This document shows, in pieces, positions 42,905 to 52,748 of a stretch of 64,000 nucleotides of DNA. Under the pieces are notes generated by a model that saw only the letters and a program-made list of their open reading frames with translations, was not told the DNA's origin and did not search any database. The position numbers and the translations under genes were made by a program. Location of the stretch: NCBI RefSeq assembly GCF_011742875.1, contig NZ_JAAQTL010000001.1:1116001-1180000 (forward strand). The letters are read 5' to 3'. The DNA is from Luteibacter yeojuensis. Lineage in GTDB: Bacteria; Pseudomonadota; Gammaproteobacteria; Xanthomonadales; Rhodanobacteraceae. Positions within the stretch are counted from its first letter, which is position 1. The number at the start of each line of letters is the position of its first letter.

Positions 42905-44278
42905 ATGCGCTCCAAGCACCACACCTTCGGCGCCATCGCCGTGGGATTGGGCGGCCTTTGCTGCCTTGCCACGGGAGCGGCCTTCGCTTCGGCCGCAACC
43001 ACGGGGGATACGACCGACGGGCTTTCCGCCAGCCTGCAGCGCCTCGCGGCGCGCGGCGTGTTCCTTCGCGCCAACCTGATCAACCAGTACGCGACCAATC
43101 CCCGCGGCGGCGTGGACCAGGGCCGCACCAACGTCGGCCAGTTCAACATCGGTGCCGACCTCGACCTGGACAAGCTGCTCGGTTTCCACGGTGGCAGCTT
43201 CCACTTCACCGTGTACCGCGATTACGGGAACGGCCTCAACCACGACGTGACCGGCACGTTCTCGAAGCAGCAGTACATCTACAAGAACGAATTCCCGCGT
43301 TGGCACCTCGGCCTGTTCGCTTACGAGCAGAGATTCCTCGACGACCGTCTCGACATCTTCCTCGGCCGCCTCGGCACCACCAGCTATTACGCACACCTCG
43401 CCACGAACTGCCAGTTCCAGTCCGGCGTGCATTGCGGCGTGCCGCGCCTGATCAACGCCGAGGCGGGGTACAGCCTGCTGCCGTCGGCCACGTGGGCGAT
43501 GAACATCAAATACCACACGTCGAAGCACACCTATCTCGAAACCGGCGTGTACGAGGTCAACCCGACCACGTCCGCCAGCAACGGCACGGATTTCTCCATC
43601 GCCAATGCCCGCGGCGTGACCATTCCCGTGGAGTTCGGCTGGACGCGTACCGATCCGAAAGTCGATCCCTATGGCTTCGAGGTGAAGGTCGGCGGCTACC
43701 TGAGCACGGCGCCGATCAACGATCCGTTCTACAACACGAAAGGCAAATCCCGCGGCCTGCATGGCGGCACCGCGCGGCGGGCCGGTCCGAACCGCTCCGG
43801 CGTGTACCTGATGGCCGATCGCGTGGTGTGGCGTCCGAATCCTGGCTCGTCGCGCAATCTCAACGTCTTCGCGGGCATCGCGCAGCAGCTGGAAACCGAC
43901 GAGATCATGCGCCAGCAGGTCTATACCGGCTTCGTCCTCACCGGGCCGTTCGCCAGTCGACCGCAGGACACCATCGGCCTGTCGCTGTCCTACTTCGACA
44001 TGACGGACGCCGAGCGGAACTACCTGCGCGATGCCCGCATCCGGGCCGGTGGCCATGGCAGCAACAATCCGCACGAGTACACCGTGGAACTCAACTACGG
44101 GTGGCACGTGGCGCGCGGCGTGACGCTGATGCCGAACATCCAGTACCTCGTCCATCCCGATAATTCAGGCATTCCGAACACGAAGGTGCTGCCGAAGAAC
44201 CTCCTGGTCTACGGCGTGAACCTGCAGATGAACCTCTCCGCCCTGTTCGGACTGCGCAAGCCCAGGCCGGGGGAATGA
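42905..44278 (+). CDS. OprB-family outer-membrane porin
   Basis: A 457-residue precursor with signal peptide (to about AFASAA). Family features are GQFNIGADLDLDKLLGFHG near the N-terminus and IQYLVHPDNSG, then KNLLVYGVNLQMNLSALFG at the end. OprB porins are sixteen-stranded and usually pass sugars or carboxylates. It lies 75 bases after dctA, probably the same operon, giving the outer-membrane step for the same substrate. Confidence 0.87.
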   Translation: MRSKHHTFGAIAVGLGGLCCLATGAAFASAATTGDTTDGLSASLQRLAARGVFLRANLINQYATNPRGGVDQGRTNVGQFNIGADLDLDKLLGFHGGSFHFTVYRDYGNGLNHDVTGTFSKQQYIYKNEFPRWHLGLFAYEQRFLDDRLDIFLGRLGTTSYYAHLATNCQFQSGVHCGVPRLINAEAGYSLLPSATWAMNIKYHTSKHTYLETGVYEVNPTTSASNGTDFSIANARGVTIPVEFGWTRTDPKVDPYGFEVKVGGYLSTAPINDPFYNTKGKSRGLHGGTARRAGPNRSGVYLMADRVVWRPNPGSSRNLNVFAGIAQQLETDEIMRQQVYTGFVLTGPFASRPQDTIGLSLSYFDMTDAERNYLRDARIRAGGHGSNNPHEYTVELNYGWHVARGVTLMPNIQYLVHPDNSGIPNTKVLPKNLLVYGVNLQMNLSALFGLRKPRPGE

Positions 44279-44285
44279 CACCCCA

Positions 44286-44369
44286 CGTCGTCCCCCGGCG
44301 GGCGAGGACCCGGTAATTCCGCCTCGAGCCAGGCTGCAAGCCCCTGGATTCCTGCCTGCGGGGATGACG
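44286..44369. repeat. Dispersed repeat of the GTCATCCCCG type
   Basis: CGTCGTCCCC at the left end is inverted by GGGGATGACG at the right end, with inner text (CCAGGCTGCAAGCCCCTGGA) forming another stem. Elements of this type are scattered in xanthomonad genomes. It lies in the 227-base gap between the porin and the oxidase operon, which otherwise holds no gene; the right part carries the cydA promoter region, with no clear -10 or FNR box seen. Confidence 0.6.
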
Positions 44370-44505
44370 AGCGGGTCTTCGTACCGCAAGGCGCTGCAAG
44401 TCAGCGCCCCCCTCCGTCCTGCGACAATCTTCCACGCGCCAAAGTGTCGCGCCGGCATGTCCTGCGCGCACGGCTGCCTAGACTGTGCGCGAGACGGAGA
44501 ATTTC

Positions 44506-45924
44506 ATGAACGTTCCCGACACGGCACTACTCCTGGCCCGTTGGCAATTCGCCTTCACGGTGTCGTTCCACATCATATTCCCGGCCATCAGCATTGGCCT
44601 TGCGAGCTATCTCGCGGTACTCGAAGGCCTGTGGCTGAGGACCGGCAAGCTCGTCTACAAGGAACTGTTCTTCTTCTGGTCGAAGATCTTCGCCGTGGGC
44701 TTCGCGATGGGCGTGGTCTCGGGCGTGGTGATGAGCTACCAGTTCGGTACGAACTGGTCGGGCTTCTCGGCCGTGGCGGGATCGGTCACCGGCCCGCTGC
44801 TCACCTTCGAAGTGATGACGGCTTTTTTCCTGGAAGCCGGCTTCCTCGGCATCATGCTGTTCGGCTGGACGAAGGTAGGCCCCAGGGCGCACTTCTTCGC
44901 CACGCTGATGGTGGCCACGGGCACCCTCATCTCCACCTTCTGGATCCTCTCGTCGAACAGCTGGATGCAGACGCCGCAAGGCCATGCGATCGTGAATGGC
45001 AAGGTGGTTCCCGTCGACTGGTTCAAGATCGTCTTCAACCCGTCGTTCCCCTATCGCCTCGTGCACATGTCGCTGGCCGCCTTCATCGTGGCCGCCCTGC
45101 TCGTGGGTGCCTGCGCGGCCTGGCACCTGCTTCGCGACCGGAAGGGTCCGGGCATCCGCAAGTCGTTCTCCATGGCGCTGTGGATGCTCCTGCTCGTGGT
45201 GCCCATCCAGATCGCCGTCGGCGACGCGCATGGCCTCAATACCCGCGAATACCAGCCGGCCAAGATCGCAGCGATCGAAGGTATCTGGGAAACGGAAAAA
45301 GGCGGCACGGCACTGAACCTGGTGGGCTGGCCCGACATGCAGGCCGAGACCACCCGGTACGCATGGCAGATACCGCACCTGGGCAGCCTCGTCCTGACGC
45401 ACAGCTGGGACGGCGAGGTGCGGGGCCTCAAGACATTCGCCCCCGAAGACCGCCCGAACTCCACCATCGTCTTCTGGAGCTTCCGCATCATGGTGGGAAT
45501 GGGGCTGCTCATGCTCCTCCTCGCCACGCTGGGGCTGGCCCTGCGTCGGAACGGCCGTCTCTACGAGTCGCGCTGGTTCCAGCGTTTCGCCCTCTACATG
45601 GGCCCCACGGGCCTTGTCGCACTGCTCGCCGGCTGGGTGACCACGGAAGCGGGACGCCAGCCCTGGGTGGTGTACGGCGTGCTGCGCACGCGCGATGCCG
45701 TATCCGCGATCAACGTGCAGCAGGTAGGCACCTCGCTCATGATCTTCGTCATGGTCTACTTCCTCGTCTTCGGCACGGGCATCTATTACATGCTGAAGCT
45801 GATGGCAAAGGGACCGGACCTGCCCCGCGATGAAGCGGACGCGACGGCGCCCGACACCGGCCACGGCCACGAGCGGTTCGACCACCGCCCGATGTCGCGT
45901 CCCACCGAACCCATCGACGAGTGA
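44506..45924 (+). CDS. cydA: Cytochrome bd-type (cyanide-insensitive) quinol oxidase subunit I
   Basis: A 472-residue membrane subunit with haems b558, b595 and d. WQFAFTVSFHIIFPAISIG contains the haem b595/d histidine; QPWVVYGVLRT is the conserved QPW region before the last helices. The Q loop is short, as in CioA of Pseudomonas. GGAG lies seven bases before ATG 44506; an upstream GTG (44485) is less likely. It is followed by subunit II and a DUF2474 gene. Confidence 0.95.
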   Translation: MNVPDTALLLARWQFAFTVSFHIIFPAISIGLASYLAVLEGLWLRTGKLVYKELFFFWSKIFAVGFAMGVVSGVVMSYQFGTNWSGFSAVAGSVTGPLLTFEVMTAFFLEAGFLGIMLFGWTKVGPRAHFFATLMVATGTLISTFWILSSNSWMQTPQGHAIVNGKVVPVDWFKIVFNPSFPYRLVHMSLAAFIVAALLVGACAAWHLLRDRKGPGIRKSFSMALWMLLLVVPIQIAVGDAHGLNTREYQPAKIAAIEGIWETEKGGTALNLVGWPDMQAETTRYAWQIPHLGSLVLTHSWDGEVRGLKTFAPEDRPNSTIVFWSFRIMVGMGLLMLLLATLGLALRRNGRLYESRWFQRFALYMGPTGLVALLAGWVTTEAGRQPWVVYGVLRTRDAVSAINVQQVGTSLMIFVMVYFLVFGTGIYYMLKLMAKGPDLPRDEADATAPDTGHGHERFDHRPMSRPTEPIDE

Positions 45925-45929
45925 TCGCC

Positions 45930-46937
45930 ATGACCATCGACCTGCCAGTCATCTGGGCGGCCATCATCGGCTTCGGCGTCTTCCTCTACGTGATGCTCGA
46001 CGGCTTCGACCTCGGCATCGGCCTCATCTTCCCCTTCTTCGACCGCGAGGGCGAACGGCAGGTGATGCTCAACACCGTCGCCCCCGTATGGGACGGTAAC
46101 GAGACATGGATGGTATTGGGCGGCGCGTCGCTCTATGCCGTGTTTCCCGTCGCCTATTCCGTGCTGTTGCCGGCCACCTACCTGCCGATCGTGGCGATGC
46201 TGTGCGGCCTGATCTTCCGCGGGGTGGCGTTCGAGATCCGCGCGAAGGCGCGGCGTACCCAGCACTTGTGGGACCTGGCCTTCATCGGCGGTTCCGGCGT
46301 CGCCACCTTCGCCCAGGGCGTGATCCTCGGCACCCTGCTGCAAGGCGTGACGGTACGCGACGGGAAGTTCGCCGGCGGCGCATTCGACTGGTTCACGCCG
46401 TTCAACCTCTTCACAGGCATCGGCCTGCTGGTGACGTACGCCACGCTCGGCTGCGGCTGGCTGCTGATGAAGACCGAGGGCGAGCTGCGGCGGCGCATGG
46501 GCGTGCTGATGCGCCCCCTCACCCTCGTGCTCGGCGCGACCGTGGGCATCGTCAGCCTCTGGACCGTCCTCGGCCAGCCCGCCGTGGCGATGCGCTGGTT
46601 CTCGAGACCGAACCTGTACTTCTTCCTGCCGGTGCCGCTGCTAGTCCTGGCCTGCCTCGCGGGCATCCTCGTCAGCCTGCGCCGAGGTGCCGACCGCACG
46701 CCGTTCCTGCTGACGCTGGCCATCCTCTTCCTCGGCTATACCGGCCTCATCATCAGCATCTTCCCGAACATCGTTCCGCCGTCGCTGGACATCTGGACGG
46801 CGTCGGCACCGCGCTCGAGCCAGCTGTTCACGCTGGTGGGCGCGGCCATCGTCATTCCCATCATCCTCGCGTATACCGCGCTGGCCTATTGGGTGTTCCG
46901 CGGCAAGGTGCGCGCGGACGATCCGGGTTACCACTGA
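45930..46937 (+). CDS. cydB: Cytochrome bd-type quinol oxidase subunit II
   Basis: A 335-residue membrane subunit. DGFDLGIGLIFPFF (helix 1) and VWDGNETWMVLGG are family signatures; the acidic residues belong to the proton path. Five bases separate it from subunit I, and its TGA overlaps the next ATG. Together the subunits oxidise quinol and reduce oxygen without proton pumping and with low sensitivity to cyanide. Confidence 0.95.
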   Translation: MTIDLPVIWAAIIGFGVFLYVMLDGFDLGIGLIFPFFDREGERQVMLNTVAPVWDGNETWMVLGGASLYAVFPVAYSVLLPATYLPIVAMLCGLIFRGVAFEIRAKARRTQHLWDLAFIGGSGVATFAQGVILGTLLQGVTVRDGKFAGGAFDWFTPFNLFTGIGLLVTYATLGCGWLLMKTEGELRRRMGVLMRPLTLVLGATVGIVSLWTVLGQPAVAMRWFSRPNLYFFLPVPLLVLACLAGILVSLRRGADRTPFLLTLAILFLGYTGLIISIFPNIVPPSLDIWTASAPRSSQLFTLVGAAIVIPIILAYTALAYWVFRGKVRADDPGYH

Positions 46938-47050
46938 TGGTCGCGCGCAGCCGCTGGCGACAGGCCGCATGGTTCGCGCTGCTCTACGTCGGCGGGGTCC
47001 TCGCCGTCGGCGTCGTCGCCGCGTTGTTCCGCTTGCTCGTGCCGCGTTAA
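46937..47050 (+). CDS. DUF2474 small membrane subunit of bd oxidase
   Basis: A 37-residue protein with one membrane helix (about 9-32, QAAWFALLYVGGVLAVGVVA). It starts at the TGATG overlap with subunit II. Small single-helix proteins of this sort (CydX-like) stabilise the bd oxidase. Its end overlaps the convergent YkgJ gene by four bases. Confidence 0.85.
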   Translation: MVARSRWRQAAWFALLYVGGVLAVGVVAALFRLLVPR

Positions 47051-47826
47051 GCGGGATCGCCGGGAACGAAGCCCATGAATTTCGCCGTGGTTCCCTCGAG
47101 CTCGGACGCCGGTCGCGAGGCCGTCCCGGCCGATTGAAGAAGCTCGAGCGTGGCACGCCTGTGCGAGACGATCTGCCATGCGGCGATGCCGGTCTCGCCC
47201 CCCGTTCCGGCGCTTTGCGCCGCCTCGAGCGCCCAGAGCAGCCGTTCGCGCTCCGGCGCATGGACGACGATACCCTCGTTCGAAAGACCGCTCGAGGCGA
47301 TGCCGAGGATGGCGCACAACCGCGCCTTCACCTCGGCGTCGCGTGCGTCGGCCTCGCGCATCCCCGCGATCGATCCCGCCACTTCCAGGTCGGTCCACTC
47401 GCCGTCCTCTCCCTGGAGTACATCCTGGGTGTGCCAGGCTTCGGGCGGGCACAGCTTCGAGTCGCGGTCCAGCGAGAAGAACGGATTGACCTCCGCCGGA
47501 TACACCCGGCATGCCCTCGGCCGCCGCTCGTAGATGCCGCAACGCATGTCCGGCTGGAGGTTCGGGCAGGCCCCTTCGAAGGCCGCCATCAGGGACACGA
47601 TGACGCGCACCGGCAACTGCCCGCTGAGGGCTGCAAACGACCTGCGCCGCTTGTACCAGGCCAGGTGATTGTCGGCAGGCGGTTCTTCCGGCCAGGGAAT
47701 CGCTTCGCAGAACAGCTGCACGTCGCCTCCGTCCCGCAACCATGCCATGGCCTCGTCCACGCCGATCGGTAACCGCAGGCCATGGCAGCAGCGGCCGCAC
47801 ATCGTGCATGAGAAGTGGATGGTCAT
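47047..47826 (-). CDS. YkgJ-family cysteine-cluster protein
   Basis: A 259-residue cytosolic protein. The metal-binding cluster is CTMCGRCCHG near the N-terminus with later cysteines in GACPNLQPDMRCGIYERRPRACR, here broken as GACPNLQ, MRCGIYE and RACRVYP. YkgJ proteins bind zinc or iron-sulfur and some relatives act in flagellin lysine methylation, but the role here is unknown. It has no operon partner. Confidence 0.8.
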   Translation of the reverse strand: MTIHFSCTMCGRCCHGLRLPIGVDEAMAWLRDGGDVQLFCEAIPWPEEPPADNHLAWYKRRRSFAALSGQLPVRVIVSLMAAFEGACPNLQPDMRCGIYERRPRACRVYPAEVNPFFSLDRDSKLCPPEAWHTQDVLQGEDGEWTDLEVAGSIAGMREADARDAEVKARLCAILGIASSGLSNEGIVVHAPERERLLWALEAAQSAGTGGETGIAAWQIVSHRRATLELLQSAGTASRPASELEGTTAKFMGFVPGDPA

Positions 47827-48030
47827 GGAGTAGTCAGGCCGTCGGCGAGGAAAAGGGAGTCCCGGTTCCGGTATGTTCGCATCCGCCCGCCCCGCGGTTA
47901 CAGCAGCGGATCGCAGGTTTTCGCGGCGATGCCGTGGGTCATCTTACACGCCCCTTCCTTGAAGACGACCGGCAGCACCTCGTAGCATGGAGGCCGGGCG
48001 CAGCGCCTCCGCTGCCGTTCGGACACGACC

Positions 48031-49155
48031 GTGACTTCCGCGAACCTAGTGGTTTCCTCCGGCGAAGTGACCGCGCTCCGCCTGATCGACATCGCCTACA
48101 GCGTCGACCTGGCGCATGCGGAGAGGCTCTGGACCGAACGCGGGAGCACGGCGTTCGCGCGCTCCGCGCTGAAGAGCACGCCGCAGGACGCGATCAGTTT
48201 CGGCGTCCCGCCGTTGTGGCTATCGCTGGGCGAGATCGACGTCGCGCTGGCCAGCGGCTCCGCGCGCGGCACGCTTTCGGTCCGCCTGTACGACTTCGGC
48301 CTCGCCGCGCTGTCCCTGCGCATCCGCCGCGGCGGTCTCCCCTGGCCCTCGTACGTACGCGACGTGGCGGACGTGGACAGGCGATTCGGCCCCGCATCGG
48401 GCACCGCATTCTGGAACGATCTGCTCGAGCGAGTGCAGGATGCCATCCGGCCCTCGCTCGAACGCCCGACGGAAGGCGAGCGGCTGGACGAGGACCACCT
48501 GGTCGCCACCGTGCATGCCTTCAACGAGAGCATGGATGCCGAAGGCCTGATGGAGCGCGTCGACCTCGCCGAAGTGCTCTCGGGGGAAACCCGCCCGCTG
48601 TCGCGCTCGGCCAGGAAGGAACTCCTTTCGCGCAGCTTCTCCTACTATGCCGACGACCTCGTCGTGCTGACCTGGGACCGCGCCTTCATCTACGAACCGC
48701 GCGGCGATTCGGACGTTGCGGACGTGATCGAGGTGGCCAACGCGCAACTCGTCGAATGGCGCTATTACGACCTGCTTCTCGACGACGAGCTTCCGCGCAT
48801 GTACGACCAGGTGGAGAAGGCGCGTTCGACCGCATCGCTGCTGGCGTCGCGCCGCTTCGCCCACCTGGCGCGCGGACTCTACACGCTGGTGGCCGAGGTC
48901 ACGGAGCTCACCGAGCGCGTCGAGAACGCCTTGCAGGTCACCGAGGACGTCTACCTGGCGCGGGTCTACAGCAGTGCGCTGTCGCTGTTCCGCGTGCAGT
49001 CGCTCAGCGCCTCGGTGGACCGCAAGCTGTCCATCATCCGGGACACCTATGCGGCCCTTTACGAAGAGGCCTCCAGCCGCCGCAACGAATGGCTGGAAAT
49101 CGCCATCGTGGTACTCATCATCGTGGAAATCGCCATCTCGCTGGTCCACGCCTGA
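48031..49155 (+). CDS. RMD1/DUF155 family protein
   Basis: A 374-residue protein starting with GTG. The centre (LSRSFSYYADDLVVLTWDRAF region, cited in part) and the C-terminal membrane anchor (about 355-372, IAIVVLIIVEIAISLVHA) follow the RMD1/YagE/RMND1 pattern. Eukaryotic relatives support mitochondrial translation; the bacterial role is unknown. A helical coiled segment lies before the anchor (about 255-345). It is flanked by convergent and unrelated genes. The 204-base region before it holds no convincing gene. Confidence 0.8.
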   Translation: MTSANLVVSSGEVTALRLIDIAYSVDLAHAERLWTERGSTAFARSALKSTPQDAISFGVPPLWLSLGEIDVALASGSARGTLSVRLYDFGLAALSLRIRRGGLPWPSYVRDVADVDRRFGPASGTAFWNDLLERVQDAIRPSLERPTEGERLDEDHLVATVHAFNESMDAEGLMERVDLAEVLSGETRPLSRSARKELLSRSFSYYADDLVVLTWDRAFIYEPRGDSDVADVIEVANAQLVEWRYYDLLLDDELPRMYDQVEKARSTASLLASRRFAHLARGLYTLVAEVTELTERVENALQVTEDVYLARVYSSALSLFRVQSLSASVDRKLSIIRDTYAALYEEASSRRNEWLEIAIVVLIIVEIAISLVHA

Positions 49156-49167
49156 CCACAAACGCCC

Positions 49168-50235
49168 TCATGGCCGCAGCTTCCCTCCATATCCCACGAG
49201 TTCGAGATACCCCTTCCCTCCGTCCACCCTCACGGCACCTTCCCAGTACACGGGGCCGCCGGTTGGCCGGGTATCCAGTTCCTGGTCGTCCATGAGCGGA
49301 CGCACCCTGTAGCGCTTCGTCCCCGAAGGCGTCGCGACGGACAGGGTCGTCTCGACGGGATAGCTCGCCCCCGTTCGCGGCGACCGCCAGGCCCGGCGTG
49401 TCTCGAACCTCACGTCGTCCGGCCCGAAGACGAGCAGCGCGCCGCCGGCGTCGCGGAGGCTACCGCCCGCCCACATCTGCCGACCCGACGCGTCGCGCAC
49501 GCGAAACACGGTGAGGGCACTGCCGTCGTCCATGTTGAGTCCTGCCCAGTCCCATCCGACCGACCGCGGATTCAGGAGGTTCGACGACCATTCGCGATCG
49601 AGCCAGGCGGTGCCGCGGACCTCCTCCGTCTGCGAACCGCGGGTGAGCCGCCCGGTCACGGACAGGTGCGGCACGCTGAAATAGGCACTGGCCTCGTCGG
49701 CGTCCGGACCTTTGCGGCTGTAGCCACGATCGCCTTGCAACAACGGCGCCTGGGTGGGCGCGAGCTTCAGGTCGAGCGTGAAGTCCCCGGTGACGACGCG
49801 CGTGTCGAACGAGCCGTCGGCTACCCGCACGAGCTTCCAGTCGTCGATCGACACATCGGTGTCTGTCGTCGCGGCGCTCGCGAGTCCGAAGCCTTCGCGG
49901 GCCAGGCGCTGGCCATGCTCGAGGTGCCCCACGGCAGGGTCCGCCAAGGCGACATGGGCGAGAATCAGCTGCCGCGCGGCGAAGCGACTGGGATTGCCGT
50001 CGTCGAACGGCAGGCGCGTACGGAAAAAGGTCACCTGGAATCCCACCGGCCCCGTCCGCGTGTCCAGCCAGCCGGTGACGTACCACCATTCGAGCCTGTA
50101 ACCGGGGTGTGCACCGTAATCGCGTGGCAGGACCACCGGTGCCTCCGCCGGCACGCGCGGATACGCCACGCGGTCGCCGGCCAGGCCCGATCCGGCCATC
50201 GCCAGCAACGTCACGAACAGCCACCGTCTCCGCAT
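49168..50235 (-). CDS. AttH/CrtC-like lipocalin-type secreted protein
   Basis: A 355-residue precursor with signal peptide (to about GLAGD). The AttH domain opens with GYRLEWWYVTGWLDT and contains EVRGTAWLDREWSSNLL and GWDWAGLNMDDGSAL, matching the carotenoid 1,2-hydratase-like family. It overlaps the ABC permease gene by one base (TGATG), the same order as attE-F/G-H loci. It probably works with the exporter on a lipophilic ligand in the periplasm. Confidence 0.85.
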   Translation of the reverse strand: MRRRWLFVTLLAMAGSGLAGDRVAYPRVPAEAPVVLPRDYGAHPGYRLEWWYVTGWLDTRTGPVGFQVTFFRTRLPFDDGNPSRFAARQLILAHVALADPAVGHLEHGQRLAREGFGLASAATTDTDVSIDDWKLVRVADGSFDTRVVTGDFTLDLKLAPTQAPLLQGDRGYSRKGPDADEASAYFSVPHLSVTGRLTRGSQTEEVRGTAWLDREWSSNLLNPRSVGWDWAGLNMDDGSALTVFRVRDASGRQMWAGGSLRDAGGALLVFGPDDVRFETRRAWRSPRTGASYPVETTLSVATPSGTKRYRVRPLMDDQELDTRPTGGPVYWEGAVRVDGGKGYLELVGYGGKLRP

Positions 50236-52748
50236 CACCAGTCCTCCCGAACGGCGCGCACCGCATCGGTCGACAACACGTTGCGGCCCACCGCCACCGC
50301 CACGCCCGCGGTCGCCACGACCAGGCCGGCGACGACACCGCAGAGGAACGGCCATGGCAGGAGGGTGTCCATCGTCCAGTGGAACGATTGCGGGTTCACC
50401 ACGTGGATGAGCACCTGGCTCATGGCAAGACCCAATGCCACACCCGCCACGCCACCCACGCCACCGAGCAGCGCTCCTTCGATCAGCAGCATCCGCACGA
50501 GTTCGCCGCGCGTCGCTCCCACGTGGCGGAGCATGCCGAACTCCCTGATGCGTGCCAGTACCTGTGCGCCGATGGTCGCGGCAACGCCGGCAAGTCCCAC
50601 GCAAACGGCGATGCCTTCGAGCAGGTAGGTAATGAGGAAGCTCCGGTCGAATGCATCGAGCGCCCGCCGGCGGATGTCCTGCGGGCGGCTTACCGTGAAA
50701 GCCGGGCCGTCGGGCCCTGCGGCCATGCGCAAGGCGGCGATCGTGGATTCGAGGCTCACGTCCTGTGCGATGCGTATCGAAACCGCCGTGCGCGAGGCGT
50801 CTCCCGTCCATCGCGTATAAGTCCGTTCGTCCACCACGATCGCTCCGTGCTGACGGGCGTAGTCGCGCCATATGCCCGCCACGGTGGTCCTTGGAGAACC
50901 GGGCAGCGGCAGCACGAGCATGTCGCCGGGCTTCCAGCCATAGACGCGCGATGCCGGTTCGGAAACCCAGACGGGTGTCGTGCCCGTGCGCGCCGGGGCT
51001 TCCTTGCCGATGAGCGAGCGCTGGGCGCCGGGACCGCTCAACGTCCGCGCGATCAGCATGACCGCGGGACGTCGCTCATCGAAGCGAAGCGGTGTTTCCT
51101 TGAGGACAGCGAACTGCGCGACGCCCGGCACATGGCGCATACGCGCCAATGCCGCCGCGTCGAAGCCGCCGGCGGCCACGTCGTCGACCTGCAGATAGGC
51201 ATCGGCTCCCAAGGCGTCCTCAAGCCAGCGATCCACCGAACCGCGGAAGCTGGTCACCATCACTGCCATCGCGACGGTCAAGGCGGTAGCCGCCAGGATG
51301 CCGGCCAGCGCCACCGAAGCTTGCGATGGCGCCCCCCAAAGGCGCGCCGTCGCCAGACGAAACGGCACCGCCCTGAGCGGCAGGTCGCGCAGCGGGGAGA
51401 CGAGCGCGCGCGCCAGCCACGGCATGAGCGCGACGCCACTGGCCAGCAGGAGCGCCACGGCCACGTAACCGAACAGCGCGATACCCCGCACGGCAGGCAG
51501 GAAGGAAGCCAGCACGGCGCACACCAGCAGCACGATCGCTCGCCATGGACGGATAGGCACGCGCGGGTCGGCGCTGTCGCCGGGATTCTTGATGGCGATT
51601 CCCGGCGGCGTGCGCGCGGCCGCCAGCGCCGGAACCATACTGCCCAGGACGGCCGCCGATACGCCGAGCGCAGCGAAGATGCCCGCCGCCCACGGAGCGA
51701 AAACGAGCTGCGGCGTTCCCCCATGGAAATATCCGCCACCGAGGTCCCCGCCGAGGAGCCTCAGGGCGAGCGAAGCCAGCGCCAGTCCGAGGCCGATGCC
51801 CGCACCCGCGCCGACGACGCCGAGCAGCAGCGCTTCCGCCAGCACCTGCGCGCGCACCGTGCCGCGTTCCATGCCCAGCACGCGCAGCAAGGCGAACTGC
51901 GCGCTACGCCGCGCCACCGAGAGCGACTGCGCGGAATACACGAGGAAGCCGCCCGTCAGCAGCGCGACCAGCGCGAGCATGTCGAGGTTCACGCGGTAGG
52001 CCGCGGAGAGGCTGTCGTTCTGCGCCGCGTCGCTTGCCGCGTCGACGACGATCGCATCCGGCGGCAACGTCGCGGCGATGGCCTTCCTCGCCTGCGCGGC
52101 ATCCATGCCGGGCGCAAGGTGGATGTCCAGGCGCTGGAGGCGACCCAGGCTGCCGAAGCGCCACTGCGCGGCGGCGATGTCCATGACGGCCATCCGGGTA
52201 CCGACGGCCGACGGCAAGGCGCCCGCGATGGCGACCTGGTATGCGTGCCCGTTGGCCTCGAGGCGGACCGAGTCGCCCACCTTGCGCCCCGCCGCGGCAA
52301 GCTGTGCCGAGGAAAGGTATACCGACCTGCCGGCGAGGAAAGCGTCGAAACCCCGCGATCCGCTGCCGCCGCCCCCCTCCTCCAGGCCTCCCGCGCGGAA
52401 CACGTCGACACCCTCCAGCACGACCGGCGTCTTCCCGTCCACGAGCGCGGCCATCGTCACGACGGGCGACACGGAAAGCCCGGGAAGACGCGCCACGCGC
52501 GGGTAAAGCATCTCGTCGAAGCCGAACGCGTTGGTCGACCTCACCGTGAGGTCCGCCGCGCCGCTGACCGAACGCACGGCCTTGTCGAACTCCCCCAGCG
52601 CGGAGGCGTTGATAAGGTGCACGGCGAATCCGAGCGCGACGCCGAGCGCGATCGCCAGCAACGCCGCCAGCACGCGCCCCGGATGAGCCCGCCACTCGCT
52701 GAAGAGCAGCCAGCGGCGCGCCAGCGGGAAAAACCTGCGCTCAGGCAC
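50235..52748 (-). CDS. ABC transporter permease, FtsX/MacB type
   Basis: An 837-residue inner-membrane protein starting with GTG. It has two FtsX-type units: membrane helices near 30, 270-290, 320, 375 and 415-500, then a second set from about 710 to 830. Large periplasmic domains lie between (about 55-250 and 500-690). The double layout matches AttF-AttG fused or YbbP/LolE-like exporters. It overlaps the ATPase stop by eight bases. Confidence 0.85.
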   Translation of the reverse strand: MPERRFFPLARRWLLFSEWRAHPGRVLAALLAIALGVALGFAVHLINASALGEFDKAVRSVSGAADLTVRSTNAFGFDEMLYPRVARLPGLSVSPVVTMAALVDGKTPVVLEGVDVFRAGGLEEGGGGSGSRGFDAFLAGRSVYLSSAQLAAAGRKVGDSVRLEANGHAYQVAIAGALPSAVGTRMAVMDIAAAQWRFGSLGRLQRLDIHLAPGMDAAQARKAIAATLPPDAIVVDAASDAAQNDSLSAAYRVNLDMLALVALLTGGFLVYSAQSLSVARRSAQFALLRVLGMERGTVRAQVLAEALLLGVVGAGAGIGLGLALASLALRLLGGDLGGGYFHGGTPQLVFAPWAAGIFAALGVSAAVLGSMVPALAAARTPPGIAIKNPGDSADPRVPIRPWRAIVLLVCAVLASFLPAVRGIALFGYVAVALLLASGVALMPWLARALVSPLRDLPLRAVPFRLATARLWGAPSQASVALAGILAATALTVAMAVMVTSFRGSVDRWLEDALGADAYLQVDDVAAGGFDAAALARMRHVPGVAQFAVLKETPLRFDERRPAVMLIARTLSGPGAQRSLIGKEAPARTGTTPVWVSEPASRVYGWKPGDMLVLPLPGSPRTTVAGIWRDYARQHGAIVVDERTYTRWTGDASRTAVSIRIAQDVSLESTIAALRMAAGPDGPAFTVSRPQDIRRRALDAFDRSFLITYLLEGIAVCVGLAGVAATIGAQVLARIREFGMLRHVGATRGELVRMLLIEGALLGGVGGVAGVALGLAMSQVLIHVVNPQSFHWTMDTLLPWPFLCGVVAGLVVATAGVAVAVGRNVLSTDAVRAVREDW

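Noticed and set aside
41378..44155. Minus-strand open frame of about 925 codons
   Set aside because: It is antisense to DctA and OprB genes that have clear motifs; its composition is His/Glu/Arg-biased shadow sequence.
47898..48092. Minus-strand frame of 64 codons with four cysteines
   Set aside because: It overlaps the RMD1 gene start by about 60 bases and has a poor ribosome-binding site. The cysteine-containing end (KMTHGIAAKTCDPLL) is curious but not enough to call a gene.
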